Position numbers and translations under genes: made by a program
Source: Poronia punctata
Taxonomy: Eukaryota > Ascomycota > Sordariomycetes > Xylariales > Xylariaceae
NCBI GenBank assembly: GCA_022579005.1
Contig: MU401607.1
Coordinates: forward strand, 3,942 to 67,941
Reading direction: 5' to 3'
Length of the DNA: 64,000 bases
Notes under the pieces: model-generated
The model's database searches: none
Seen by the model: only the letters and a program-made list of their open reading frames with translations
Told to the model about the DNA's origin: nothing
Shown: in pieces, positions 35,187-46,671 of the stretch
Numbering within the stretch: the first letter of the stretch is position 1
How the letters are laid out: each line of letters opens with the position of its first letter

Positions 35187-36502
35187 GTTTATTCTAGTCC
35201 CGGCCCTCTATACTAATATAGCAAATCTATTTATAAAAAATAAAATAGATTATAAGCCCTTTATTTTTAAATAAAAAGATAAAAAAAATAAAAAAAAAAA
35301 AAGAAAAAAAAAAGAAAAAAAAAAGAATAAAAACAAAAATAAAAACCTAAATACTAGCGTAAGCTATAGCATTATTGCTATATAAGCTATATATTAACAA
35401 AGTTACTTACTTTATAAAAAACTAATAAAAAAAAGCTACTATTATTTAAAATAATAATATAAGCTTAGAAAAAAAAGCTAAAGCCTACTAACTAAAATAG
35501 TAAAATAGCTAAAAATATATATACTTAGTATTTTAATTTTATTTATTAATATTTTTAACTAAATAATAAAATAAAATAAATAAAAACATAAGTTATTATA
35601 TGCTTTTTAATAGTAAATTTTTTTATACTATTATTATTTACTAGCTTAAAAAGTTAAAATTATTATAGCTATTTATAGCAATATAAAGCTAACTTTAAAT
35701 AAGTTTATTATAGCTTAATAGTACTTAGTTAATAATTAAAAAAATTTTAAAAGTTATATTTTAAATAATATAAAAATTAGTATATTAAAATATTAAATTA
35801 AACTTTAGCTAATAAAAATATAAACTTTATTTTTAAAGTATACTTAATAATTAAGCAATGCTATTTTTTTTAACTTAAATATATAGCTAAGTTTAGCTAA
35901 AATATATAGCTTAGTATATAGTACTTAGTTATTAAAAAACTTTTTTTAAGTATAAAAATATATATAAAATTATATTAACTATAAAAAGTTATAGCTTTTA
36001 AGCTAATATTATATAAAATATAAATTTTTTAATATTATATAGTTTTATTTTTATTTATTAGCAACTTTAAAAACTAATATATATAATAATATATAAATAT
36101 ATTTTAAAGTTTTACTTTAAAAGTTGCTTAATAAATTTAAGCAAATAAAATAAAAATAAAAAATAAAAAAGTATATTATAAATAACTTTATAACTTTTAT
36201 TTTGCTATACTAAAAAAAGCTTAATTTATTTTAATATTAAAAAATTATTTTTATAAAATATTTAAATACTTTTATAATTAAAAGCGCTTTAAAAAAATGT
36301 TGTTATAGCTAATAAAAAATTTTATAATAAATATTATAATATTAATATTAAATATTGCTTTAAGTTTAATATTATATTTTTTATATAGTATTATTTATAA
36401 TAAAATAATAAATTAATAATATAAATAATATAGTTTAAAATTAATAAAAAGCTTTTATTAGCTTTTACTTTAAATACTTAATAATTAAATAAAAATGTTT
36501 TA

Positions 36503-36697
36503 GCTAGCAAAAGTAGTACTTTAGCTAGTAAAAGTAATATAGTAATAAGTAAAAGTAGTACTTTAGCTAGTAAAAGTAATATAGTAATAAATAAAAGTAG
36601 TATAGTAGCAAGTAAAAGTAGTACAATAGCTAGCAAAAGTAATGCTTTAGCTAGTAAAAGTAATATAATAGCTAATAAAAAAGCGTTAACTACTTAA
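36503..36697 (+). repeat. 21-bp-class tandem repeat retaining an open frame
   Basis: Nine imperfect 21-base units make up an open run of 65 codons ending in TAA. It reads as a heptapeptide repeat of the form (A/I)SKS(S/N)(T/I)(L/V), for example ASKSSTL and ASKSNIV. Surrounding sequence has stops in all frames. It may be the C-terminal repeat of a decayed gene or a minisatellite in which the repeat happens to lack stops. No function is assigned. Confidence 0.55.
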
Positions 36698-39659
36698 TAT
36701 TTTTTTTTTTTTTTTTATATAGCTAAGCTAAGCATTTTTAAGCTTTTAAACATATTTTTTAATTTTAATACCTTATTAATAAGTTTTTATTTTTTACTTT
36801 GCTTATAATAAAGCTATATTTTAGCTTTTAAAATATATTTTTTAAAGCTAAGTAATAATATATAAAGCTTGCTAGCTAAAGTATATTAAAGTTAATAAGC
36901 TAAAATAATAAAAAAAATAAAAGTATATATAAAAACTTATTATTTATTTTTATTAAAAAAGTATAAAAGTACTTATATAACTTTAAATTTTAAATTTATT
37001 ATAAAATATTTAAATATTTTTTATAAAATAAGTATTATATATATTTTAGCTATATATATAATATATATAATAATTTTATAATTTTAAAAAGTTAAAAAAG
37101 TTAATTATAATTTTTAAATTAATTATAATTTTAAAATTTAATTATATTAGCTTTAAATTTTTATTTAAATATTAAAAAAGTTAATTAATAATTAGCTAAT
37201 AATTATTAAATAATAAGTAGCAAATTAAATAATACTTGCTTTAGCTATAAAAGTTTACTTAAAAAATAAATAAAAAAAGTAATAGCATGCTTGCTTTTTT
37301 GCTTTTAATAAGTATTTAATAAAAATTTTTATATTTTATTATTAATTTTTATACTTTTTATTTTTTATACTAAAAATTTTTTTTTAAGTTTTTTACTAAG
37401 CTAATTTAAAAACTTAGTTATTATTTTATTATTTATTATATAATTAATTATATAATTAGTTATTAGCTTTTATATTTTTTTTTTACTTTATTAAATTATT
37501 TATAAGTAAGCAAGCTATTTAAAATGCTTAAAATTATTTATTAAAAAAGCAAGCAAGCTTTTATTTATAAAATTAAAAAGTATAATATTGCTATATAATT
37601 TAAATTATTATTTAAATTTATTAAATAAGTATATAGTATAAAAAAAATAGTAATAATAATATAGCTATATTTAATACTAAGTATAAAAATAATAATAACT
37701 TTAATAAAGTACTTAAGCTTTTTTTTTTAATTATAAGTTTACTTTAAAACGCATTTTAAGTAATATAAGCTAATAATTATTAGTATAAAAGTTTAATAAA
37801 GCAAATTTAGTAAAAATACTTATTTAAAAAACTAAAAATAAAAACTTTATTATTTAATTTAATATAAGCAATAATATATAAATAGTTAAAAAAAAGTATT
37901 TAATATTAAAAAGCTAAAAGTTTTTATTAATTATTAATATTTAAGCTTTAATATTAAAAGCTATAATAATAAAGCTAAAAGTATTATTAATAAAAATAAT
38001 AAGTTTATTAAAAGTAAAATAATATTTATTATATTAAGTACTAAAAAAAATAAGCTTTTTTAATAATATTAGTTATACTTATTGCTTTTATTATTTTTAT
38101 TATTTTTATTAATATACTTATTACTATTTAGTTTTAATTTACTATTATTAAGTATAATTAAAAAAATTATAATTTAAATAACTTTATTATAGTAATAAAG
38201 TTATTTTATATTTATAATAATATAACTTATAAAAAATATAATATAATAAAAAAAATGCTTAAGCTTTTAAAAATAAGTAAAAGTATTAAAAAGCTAAATA
38301 TGCTACTTAATATTATTAATATATTAAAATATTATATTAAAAAAAAGTTATTATTATTAAAAATATAATTATAATTAGTTATATTAAATTTAAATAAGCT
38401 TTTATTATTTTATTTTTATATTATTAAAGTTATAAGTATTTAAATTAACTAGCTAAAGTAAAATATATTTTTTTTTAACTTTATAAAGTTTTTTAAAAGC
38501 ATTTTTGCTTTAATACTATTTAAAACTATATATTTTAGTATAGCTAAGCTTATAAACAACTTTAGCAAAGTATATTACTTTTTTTAATAAGCTAAGTTTA
38601 TATAAACTATATTAAATAATTTTATATAATATTTTATTAACGCTAGCAAAAAAGTTTAACTTAAAAAAGCTAATACTTAACTAGTTTTTTTTAATAATAT
38701 AATTAACTTTATATATGCTTATTATAAATATAGTACTTATTATTTTTAAAAAAATAAAGCTAAAAAAATATATATTAAGTAAATAATATAAATTTATTAT
38801 AATTATTAAATAATATAAAAACTTAGTTATATAAACTTAATAAATATTACTAACTTTAATATGCTACTTATTAATAAAGTAGCTAAAAAAAATATTATTT
38901 TTATTATTGCTTATTTTTAAGCACTTACTAAGCTACTTAATATAAACTAGCAAACTTATATTAAAATTAAAATTAACTTTGCTACTTAGTACAATTTTTA
39001 TTTTATAAAACTAATTTTTATTTTTAATTTTTTAAAATATATTAGTAGCGCTATAATAATATACTAAGCTAATTTTATTAACTTTAATTATTTATTTTAA
39101 AGCAATATAAGCTTTAATAATAATTTTAAATTAGTTTTTAGCTATAGTTTTATTTAATAAATATATAGCTGCTAAAATTTAAGCTTTATACTTATAAGCA
39201 AAGCAACGCTAGTACTTAAGATTTTAAAAGTTAAAAAGTTTAGCAAAGCTGCTTTAATTTAAATTTTTACTTTTAATATTAGCAAAGTATGTTTTTTGCT
39301 TATTTTAATATTTATTAATAGCTTTAGCTTATATTAAACTATATATAAGTTTTATATAAAAGTATATAATAAAATTGCTATACTACTAAAAGCTAAGCAT
39401 ACTAAATAAATTAACATTTTTTTTTTATACTAAAACTTTATAGCTTAAACTTTTTTAATATAATAAAAGCTTTTAAATTAATAAAAAAATTAAATAAAAA
39501 ACTAAAAGTTAATATTAATAGTTAATAATTAGTTTTTTATACTTTTATATTAATATTTATTAGTAATATACTTTAATAGTAAGTTAATTTTAAAATACTT
39601 AATATTATTATTAATAAAAGCTATTAAAGTTATAAAGTACTTATAAAGCAATATAATAA

Positions 39660-40260
39660 GCTAAGCTTTAATATTATAAATAATATATATAATTATTTTA
39701 AAATATTATATTAATAAAAAGCTTTAAATAAGCTAGCAATACTAGTAGCTAAATAAAAATATTTATTAAAAACTAGCATTTTTTTTTAATAGCTAGCAGT
39801 TTTAAATATAGCTTTTATATTAAATATAATTAATATATGTTTAAATAACTTAGCTTATTTAAAATTTAATAATATTATAAAAATAACTTACTAATTGCTT
39901 ATTAATATAATTTAAATTTTTACTATTAATATTTAGTAATTAAGCTAATATATAATAAGTAATAAAACTTTAAGCAATTATTAAGTATATTTAAGTACTT
40001 TATAAAATGCTTTTTTTTTTTTAGCTAAGCTGCTATTTAATTTTTTTTTATATTATAAATTATAGTTTTTAAAAATATGCTTATTAGTTTATTTTAATAA
40101 CTATAATTATATATTATTAGTTATAAAAGTATTATTTAAAATAACTATTTTTAAAAGCTATTAAGCTTATATTTTAAATAAAAATTATAGCTAAAAAGTA
40201 TAAAGTTAACTTAATAGTTATAAATATTATAGCAAAGGTTTTTATAGCAATAATTTAAAC
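39660..40260 (+). pseudogene. Possible DDE (pogo/Fot1-like) transposase relic
   Basis: At 40084-40140 the plus strand reads LVYFNNYNYILLVIK, which resembles the DGHxSH region of pogo/Fot1-type transposases after D/G to N and H to Y changes. NIYNYFK at 39682-39702, in the same frame, weakly resembles the upstream IYNxDE motif, but the Asp position does not fit a simple RIP change. The frame is broken by many stops. Treat as tentative. Confidence 0.28.
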
Positions 40261-42080
40261 TAATATATTTTTATATGCTAACAAGCTTAATATTTACTAC
40301 TATAATTTATAAGTTTTTATAAAAACAATTTATATAAGTTGCTAAATATTTAAGCAACTTTATTTAGCAGCTTTAACTACTTTTAAAACTTATAATATAT
40401 TATAAAGTTTAAAAGCAAGCACTATATTTTATTAGGTTTTATTAATACTTTTAACTTTTTTAATTATAACTTTAATTAAATAAAATATAAAAAATAATAT
40501 TAACGTTAGCTATTTTAGTACGTTATAAAAAGCTAAAAAATATAATTAGTAGTTTAATTATTTAAATATTTATATTAAATTATATTATTATAATATTTTT
40601 TATTAATATAAGTTAGTATTATTATTAATAGTATTATTAAAAAAAATAAAATATAAATAAGTTTTTTATATTTTAGCTTTTTATTTTAATATTTTAAATT
40701 ATTTTGTTTTAATGTTTTAGTTTTTTTTTTTAACATTTAGTATACTATAAGTTATACTTTTAATTTTATATTTTAAAAAGTTAAAAAAGTAATTAAGGTT
40801 TTAGTATAATGTAAATTTTTTAAGTTATATTTTTAATTTTATATTATAAAAAGTAAAAAAAGTAGCTAAAAATATTATTAAAAGTTTTACTTTTTAAATA
40901 TTAATATTTTTTAATTATATAAAAATAATAATAAGTTTGCTTAAAAATAACTTAAACTAATATTTTTATTATAGCTATATATTATACTAATTACTTAGCC
41001 TAGCTTTTTTTAAGTTAATAAAACACTAATTATATTATTATATACTATATAAGTAATAAAAAATAATTATAACTTAAATAAACTATTAAAGCTTTAAATA
41101 TAACTTATTTAAATATAAAAACTTAGTTTAAATAATTTAATTAACTTTAATTAATAAGTTTAAATATAATAAACTAAAAATTATTATAATACTTTAAAAC
41201 TTAAGCAAAACTATTTTAATTATTTTTATTAGTTTGCTTTTTTAAACTAACTACTTTAATAAAAAAAATATTAAAAATTTTAATAACTTATTTATTTTTA
41301 TTTAAATAGTTAGTAATAAAATATATTTAAAGCTTTTTATTTTTATTTATATTAAAGCTAAGTATTATATATAAATATTTAAGCTTTTAGTATAAGTTGC
41401 TAGTATATTTATATTGTTTAATATAATATTAAATAAAGTATATTAAATAAATTATAAAAAAGTTATTATTATTATAAAAAGCGTAATTAAGTAATAAAAA
41501 AAGTTTTATTTAATAAAAAATAAGTTAAAGTTAAATAAAAAAAACTTTTAAGTAGCTAACTTTGTTTTTAGCTATAATATAAATATATAGCAAATTATAC
41601 TTTATTATAGCTACTATATTGCTTATTATAATAGTTATAAAAATTATATTAACTAGTTTTTTATTTATAAAATCTTTAGTATATTTACTTTAAAAAATAA
41701 AATTATATATTAAGCTAATTTAATTATATATAAGTTTTAATAACTTTTATTTTTTTTACGTTATTACTTTTATTATTAACTTTTTTAATTAAGTAAACCT
41801 TTTAACTTAGCTACTTATTATATAAGTTTTTACTTTAAACTAGCTTTTTAATATTATTATAAATATTAAAAAATATAATTAAACAATTATTAATTTTTTT
41901 ACTATTAAAAAAACAAGCTTTTATATAGTTTTATTTATTTATAATGTTAATAATTAAATATAAAATATAGTTACTAATTTTTAAGCTACTTTAATAAATA
42001 AAGTTTTATTTATTAACTAATATATTTAATTTAGCTAAAAAGTAGTTAAATATAATTAAAACTAAAAAAGCTTAGTATAT

Positions 42081-42464
42081 AGCTAGTTTAGTTGCTATAT
42101 TACTTTTTAACTTAAAAATTTATAATATAATAAATTAAGTATAAAAGCAACAAGTTTACGCTTTAGTTAATATAATAGCCGGTTTAGTTACTATATTACC
42201 TTTTAACTTAAAAATTTATAGTATAATAAATTAAGTATAAAAGCAATAAGTTTACGCTTTAGTTAATATAATAGCTAGTTTAGTTACTATATTGCTTTTT
42301 AATTTAAAAATTTATAGTATAATAAATCAAGTATAAAAGTAATAAGTTTACGTTTTAGTTAATATAATAGCTAGTTTAGTTGCTATGTTGCCTTTTAACT
42401 TAAAAATTTATAATATAATAAATTAAGTATATAAATAATAGGTTTACGCTTTAGTTAATATAAT
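42081..42464 (+). repeat. Four tandem copies of a 96-bp unit
   Basis: Units start at 42081, 42177, 42273 and 42369, each beginning AGC(T/C)(A/G)GTTTAGTT and ending TTTACGCTTTAGTTAATATAAT. Spacing is exactly 96 bp with no indels. The few differences are mainly transitions. 96 is a multiple of three, so a protein repeat is possible, but every frame has stops now. Confidence 0.9.
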
Positions 42465-43135
42465 ATTAAACCTTATAATATAGCTTGCTACCTTATACTT
42501 TATAAATAAAATTGCTTTTATTAAGCAAGTAATTAACGCTATATTTAAAAAATATAATAATATAAGTTATAAAAATTATAGTAATAGCTATAATATAAAT
42601 ATAAATATATAAGCAACAATAAATATATAAGCAGTAGTAAATATATAAATAGCAGCAATATTAATATTATAATTATATAAGCTATTTAGCTAAAATAAAA
42701 TAACTTAATTTAAATAATTAATAATACTTTTAATAAGCTTTTAAGCACTTAAGCTAATATAAACCTAAGCTATAAAATAAAATTTTTAGTAGTTTAAAAT
42801 AATATTAAATAGCTTTTAAAAGTTTTATACTACTTTTAAAAGTTTTATATTACTTTTTAAATTTTTAAATTGCTTTAAAAAATTTTAAGCAACTTTTAAA
42901 ATTTTTAAACTGCTTATTAAAAGTAAGCTGCTTTTTTTTTTAAGCAGCTTATTTAAGTTTTAAGCTACTAACAAATTAAATTGCTAAACTAATTAATAAA
43001 TAAGTTAATAATTATAAAACATTAAGCGTTTAAAATAATAAATAAGTTAAGCGTTTTAAGCTTATTAAAGCATATATTATATTATATATTTAACAAAATT
43101 AAGTTTTAATTATTTCTTTACTTTTTCTAAACAGT

Positions 43136-43474
43136 TTGTCTAGGCAAGCAAAATATTTATAAAAAATTTGCAGTTCCTAGGATCGATATTACAACCGTAT
43201 AGGAGTCTTAGCAAGACCACTAGTTCCTATTACACAAAATGATTTCATATGTGCCAGCAGGGGAAATGTATGTGACTCCTGCCATCTTCAAGTCCTGTGA
43301 TTAATACGCGTGAATACAAATTAAAAGATGTAGGTAATATATAAAAGAAGCCAGGTAGCCTCCTCCCCCTAGGCAAGGCCCATCTATATACTCAAGTAAG
43401 TAAACCTCTTCAAGTTTAAACAACCTTCTTTACATATCTTACAATAAGTATACATCAAGATAAATCGAGCAAAG
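43136..43474 (+). promoter_or_regulatory. Block edge and promoter of the small Cys-rich gene
   Basis: Composition returns to normal near 43140. A TATA-like element TATATAAAAG lies at 43338-43347, about 128 bases before the ATG at 43475. It is followed by a CT-rich stretch (CCTCCTCCCCC at about 43360) and a C/T/A-rich leader. This looks like a genuine promoter placed within 350 bases of heterochromatin-like DNA. Confidence 0.55.
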
Positions 43475-43759
43475 ATGTGCTCTTATATTAAATATGTCAT
43501 CATCCACCCAAGTTGCCACATGACCTTGCAGCATCGAAGAGAAGTCCTCGAGTACGGCGAGTGTTCAGAGGCAAAAAGAACCGGCACCTTTTGTAGTGAT
43601 CCCAGAAAGGCCGTGGACAACAACGGCGCACCATTCCCCGACGAGCACATTTTCGCGACAGGACCATGTTGGGGATGTGCTCTCGGTGCTCAGAGCATTA
43701 TTTATCGTCCGCATCATTTCTCGGAGGGCATCGCCGCTCTTCTACGAGGGGCCCATTAA
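43475..43759 (+). CDS. Small cysteine-rich fungal protein, MCxx type
   Basis: 94 aa beginning MCSYIKYV, with Cys at 2, 14, 30, 40, 65 and 68. The pattern of an initial MC, a C-x-M-T-x-Q-H-R segment and a GxCWGC end resembles small uncharacterised proteins that are common in ascomycetes. Those often bear a conserved CxxC near the C-terminus and may bind metal. No signal peptide is apparent, so it is probably intracellular rather than a secreted effector. A TATA-like element lies upstream. It could be a truncated member, because the frame ends soon after a GAH tail. No function is claimed. Confidence 0.55.
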   Translation: MCSYIKYVIIHPSCHMTLQHRREVLEYGECSEAKRTGTFCSDPRKAVDNNGAPFPDEHIFATGPCWGCALGAQSIIYRPHHFSEGIAALLRGAH

Positions 43760-44010
43760 GATCAAAATGTCAAGTTCGGACCTTGCTGCATACCAGACTT
43801 TACATGACGACGCCGTGCGGCAGGAAGGAAATGGGCAAACAGTTCTTGGTGGGGGTAGCTTTAGTGAGGTAGCTATTAGAGAAGCTACAGAGTTATACAG
43901 TTGATTTGCCGAGGTCCCAACTTCCCTGTGCCGACCTCCCCTGCAACAAACCAGTCAAATAAGGACCGTTACCGATGTCCTAGATAACAAAAGAATAGGG
44001 GTTGTCTCCA
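43760..44010. other. Short convergent intergenic region
   Basis: 251 bp between the stop codons of the Cys-rich gene (+) and the RNase H-like gene (-). No feature seen. Confidence 0.5.
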
Positions 44011-45085
44011 TTAAACGCAAGTGCCTATTACCTCCATCCACCGATCCGGGACTTGACTCTCCGTAGCACCCTTCTTTGCGGCTTCATCTGCTAGTGTATT
44101 CCACTCTCTGGGGATTCGCCAGAATTGAACGGAGAGGCCTTCATCATGCCATCTTTCCACTTCGCCAAGTAACATTTCCCAGAGATCTTTGTTCTTGACA
44201 TCCGCCTTGCCTGCTGTTCGCCAGCCGTTATTGAACCAAGTCCTGGCCCACTCGGTGGCCCCCTTGGTAACGTATTCGGAATCAGTGGCAATGACTAAGG
44301 TGTCGTAACCCTCGCCGACCCAATGCCGGAAACGAAGAGCCGCAATCACAGCGCGGAGCTCAGCTCGGTTGCTACTCTGAACGCTCGGATCACCGAACGG
44401 CCCCTTGCTCTCTAAGCGGCCAGACGCTTTATGACATGCCTGGCCGAGGTGACCAGGACCATGAACAAACGCCCACCCGGCTCTCGGATTCGGCCTGCCG
44501 TTGTCGAGGCACGCACCATCGGTAAATATCAGGATTTTCTTGGGTTCACCAAGGTGAATATATCTATAGAACAGGGAATGTTAGTCACGAGTTAGTGTCA
44601 ATAAGGGGTTCTTCGGTGAACGTCGAGTCATCTTGAAGCTATCATACCTTGTGAGCCCCCCATAGGTGGGTTTGCCCGGAAAGAGGCTAATGGGCTTGGT
44701 AGTTGGTGATGGTGGGATGAATTTCCCTGGAAAGATGCGACCAGTACCCTTTTTCCTCGGCATGTCTAAATCAAGTTGGGACATGTTCGACGCCAATCCA
44801 GGAATTGAATCATCGCCTCGAGCTGATGAAGTGCCTTGGTTGGCATTAGTACCTGCTTGGGGGCGAGATGAACGAGGAGGACCCCATCTAGCGTCGATTT
44901 CTGCTCTGTTTTGGGGGTCCAACTGCCAATACAGGGCTTCACACTCCGCCCTCAAGGCAGCATTGTCATCCTCCTCCTCTTTTAAGATGTCTTCCATGAA
45001 GCTGTAGTCCGAGCAACAGATTCCACATACAACAAGACCATGAGGACGACAGACGAGTCTTCCATCAGGTAGCTCAAAAGGAGCA

Positions 45086-45117
<32 letters not shown>

Positions 45118-45294
45118 GCTTGAAGCGGCATCGACGAAGCTATAGTCTGAACAACATTTATAACAGACTACACGGCCATGAGGACCACAGACGAGCCTTC
45201 CATCAGGTAGCTCGCAGGGACCTTCCTCGTCGTCACTTGAATCCGGGAGGAGAGGGATGAGCCCTTGTCCGAGATAGTATCCGAGCGGCGGCAT
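44011..45294 (-). CDS. RNase H-like protein with duplicated N-terminal Cys/His module
   Basis: Two exons, 44648-45294 and 44011-44563, joined by an 84-bp intron (GTATGA donor, CTATAG acceptor) that keeps the frame; 399 aa. The N-terminal part holds two copies of the module ELPDGRLVCxPHGxVVCxxCCSDYSF, separated by a run of Asp encoded by a GAT/GAC repeat. Each module could chelate metal through its Cys and His. A disordered linker follows. The C-terminal domain (about 226-390) has an RNase H fold with all four acidic residues: D231 in FTDGAC, E284 in NRAEL, D310 in ATDSEY and D375 in LADEAA. It is therefore probably active on RNA/DNA hybrids, although the usual basic HxGxxGNE loop is replaced by IPREWNTLAD. 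Comparable RNase H proteins with this N-terminal module are known to me from fungi, but their role is not. The gene lies about 0.9 kb from the AT-rich block. Confidence 0.82.
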
Positions 45295-46671
45295 GGCGAC
45301 GGATGTGAACCACAGGGAGAAAGTAGAGGTAGTAACGAAACTGAAAAGTGCCGCTGTATCTGGGAATTGAAATTCCTAGGCTAGACTAGCACAACTGGGT
45401 GCTCAAAGTTTTGTAGTAGCGGTGGTTGCAATCTGCAATTTGTGGATTGTAGAAGAAAAGAAGATCAAGTTTAAGGGCAGTGCCAGATGAGATTTAAATA
45501 TGCTCTAAGGGCAAACACACGCTAGGTACTAGGTACCTAGTTTAGAAAGCACCTGCACTAGATAATCCGCTCCTGCCCATCTCAAATGATAGGAAGATGA
45601 TGTTTGTTTGCACCTTCTATTCAGACTTTTGATGGCATTGTGCCGACTCCCCACTAGGTATTGAAGCTAGGCGGGGGAGGGCTAGGTTAACCCAACTATC
45701 ATAGAAAGCGCGAACGTAGCGTCGTGGCAAGGGGGTCTCGTGGTGGGTCTAGTTGGGCGGTCTACCCTTAAAGTGCACTCACGAGTCACTGACCACCAAA
45801 TGTATCATGTATGCACTTTAAAGTCATAATTACCATTATCTTCAACCTCTGACATGGACAGAGCCTTTTTGGTTCCTGCTTTTACAAAGAAAGAACCCTT
45901 TCAACGGTTATAATAGGCAAGAGGCAGATCAGACTATAGCATGTACCTTTTTTTCTACAGGACTAATGAGTGAGTTGGCAATCCATGTCTCAAGGAATCA
46001 GCAGGTAAGAACTGTATGAAAGTTGATAGGACGGCGGTGTGCTTCCCCTGGTTGACTCGTTTTACCCTATAGACACACTATATCTACCTGCCAAGCCCAA
46101 CCGAAGAACATACGTGGCCGTCTTACCTAGTTGACATACGATTCTAGCACCATATGTGCAATGGACTATTTCTTCTAGGCCAAGTCACAGGGTTTTGAAA
46201 TCGCAGCAGACTAGGAAGTAAAGTTGATAGATTAATGTTATAAAACAAAACAAAACAGTCAACTCACAGTTCATCGTCGCCATGCTTGAATACCGACTTG
46301 AAGGTAAGCAGACGATGAGACTAGTCTTCTCTGGTATTAGCTTACGATCGGGACTTTCTCAAGTGGGGATCTTTACATGCATGAATCGCAATATACTTCC
46401 CTTTTCGGTCCTACGGGGGACTGCTTAGATAAGTTACTACCGCAACGAGAAACATCACGATGAATTAATCATCAAGACGTTGTTGTCCCTTCTTCAACGT
46501 CGAGTCTACTCTAGAAACTACCTACCTTTGAGCAGAGACGAGTTTGTGTATATATACCGATAGAAGACATGCTTAAAGTTGGAAAGATGGCAACTCGCAA
46601 CACCATTCATTCTCAGCTCCTTCAAACCGCCAGAATCAAGGGCATTGCCAAACGACTAGAAGTATCATACC
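45295..46671. promoter_or_regulatory. Divergent promoter region, RNase H gene to MDR gene
   Basis: 1.38 kb between divergent starts. A TATATATA element lies at about 46549-46556, some 120 bases before the MDR ATG. No reliable open frame is present. Confidence 0.5.

Larger units (their letters stand above)
20455..43135. repeat. 22.7-kb AT-rich, RIP-like block of transposon relics
   Basis: Composition changes abruptly to almost pure A and T. The few remaining C bases are largely in CpT context, and CpA and TpG are rare. Repeat copies differ mostly by C/T and G/A transitions. This is the known signature of repeat-induced point mutation (RIP) in ascomycetes. No open frame longer than about 65 codons survives. 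From 21568 to 27877 the plus strand is T-rich; from 28151 to 34631 it is A-rich. This matches the opposite orientations of the two nested retroelements described separately. 34955-43135 is less well explained. Motifs of the type AAGCAGCTTA occur at both edges (20690-20850 and 42920-42950). Such blocks are usually heterochromatic in fungi; centromere function cannot be judged here. Confidence 0.9.

Noticed and set aside
42081..42464. CRISPR-like array
   Set aside because: The 96-bp units are contiguous without unique spacers, and the host is a eukaryote.
20455..43135. Centromere, or a mitochondrial DNA insertion, as an explanation of the AT-rich block
   Set aside because: Nested LTR elements with transition-only differences explain it better; no mitochondrial gene or tRNA is readable, and centromere identity cannot be judged from sequence.
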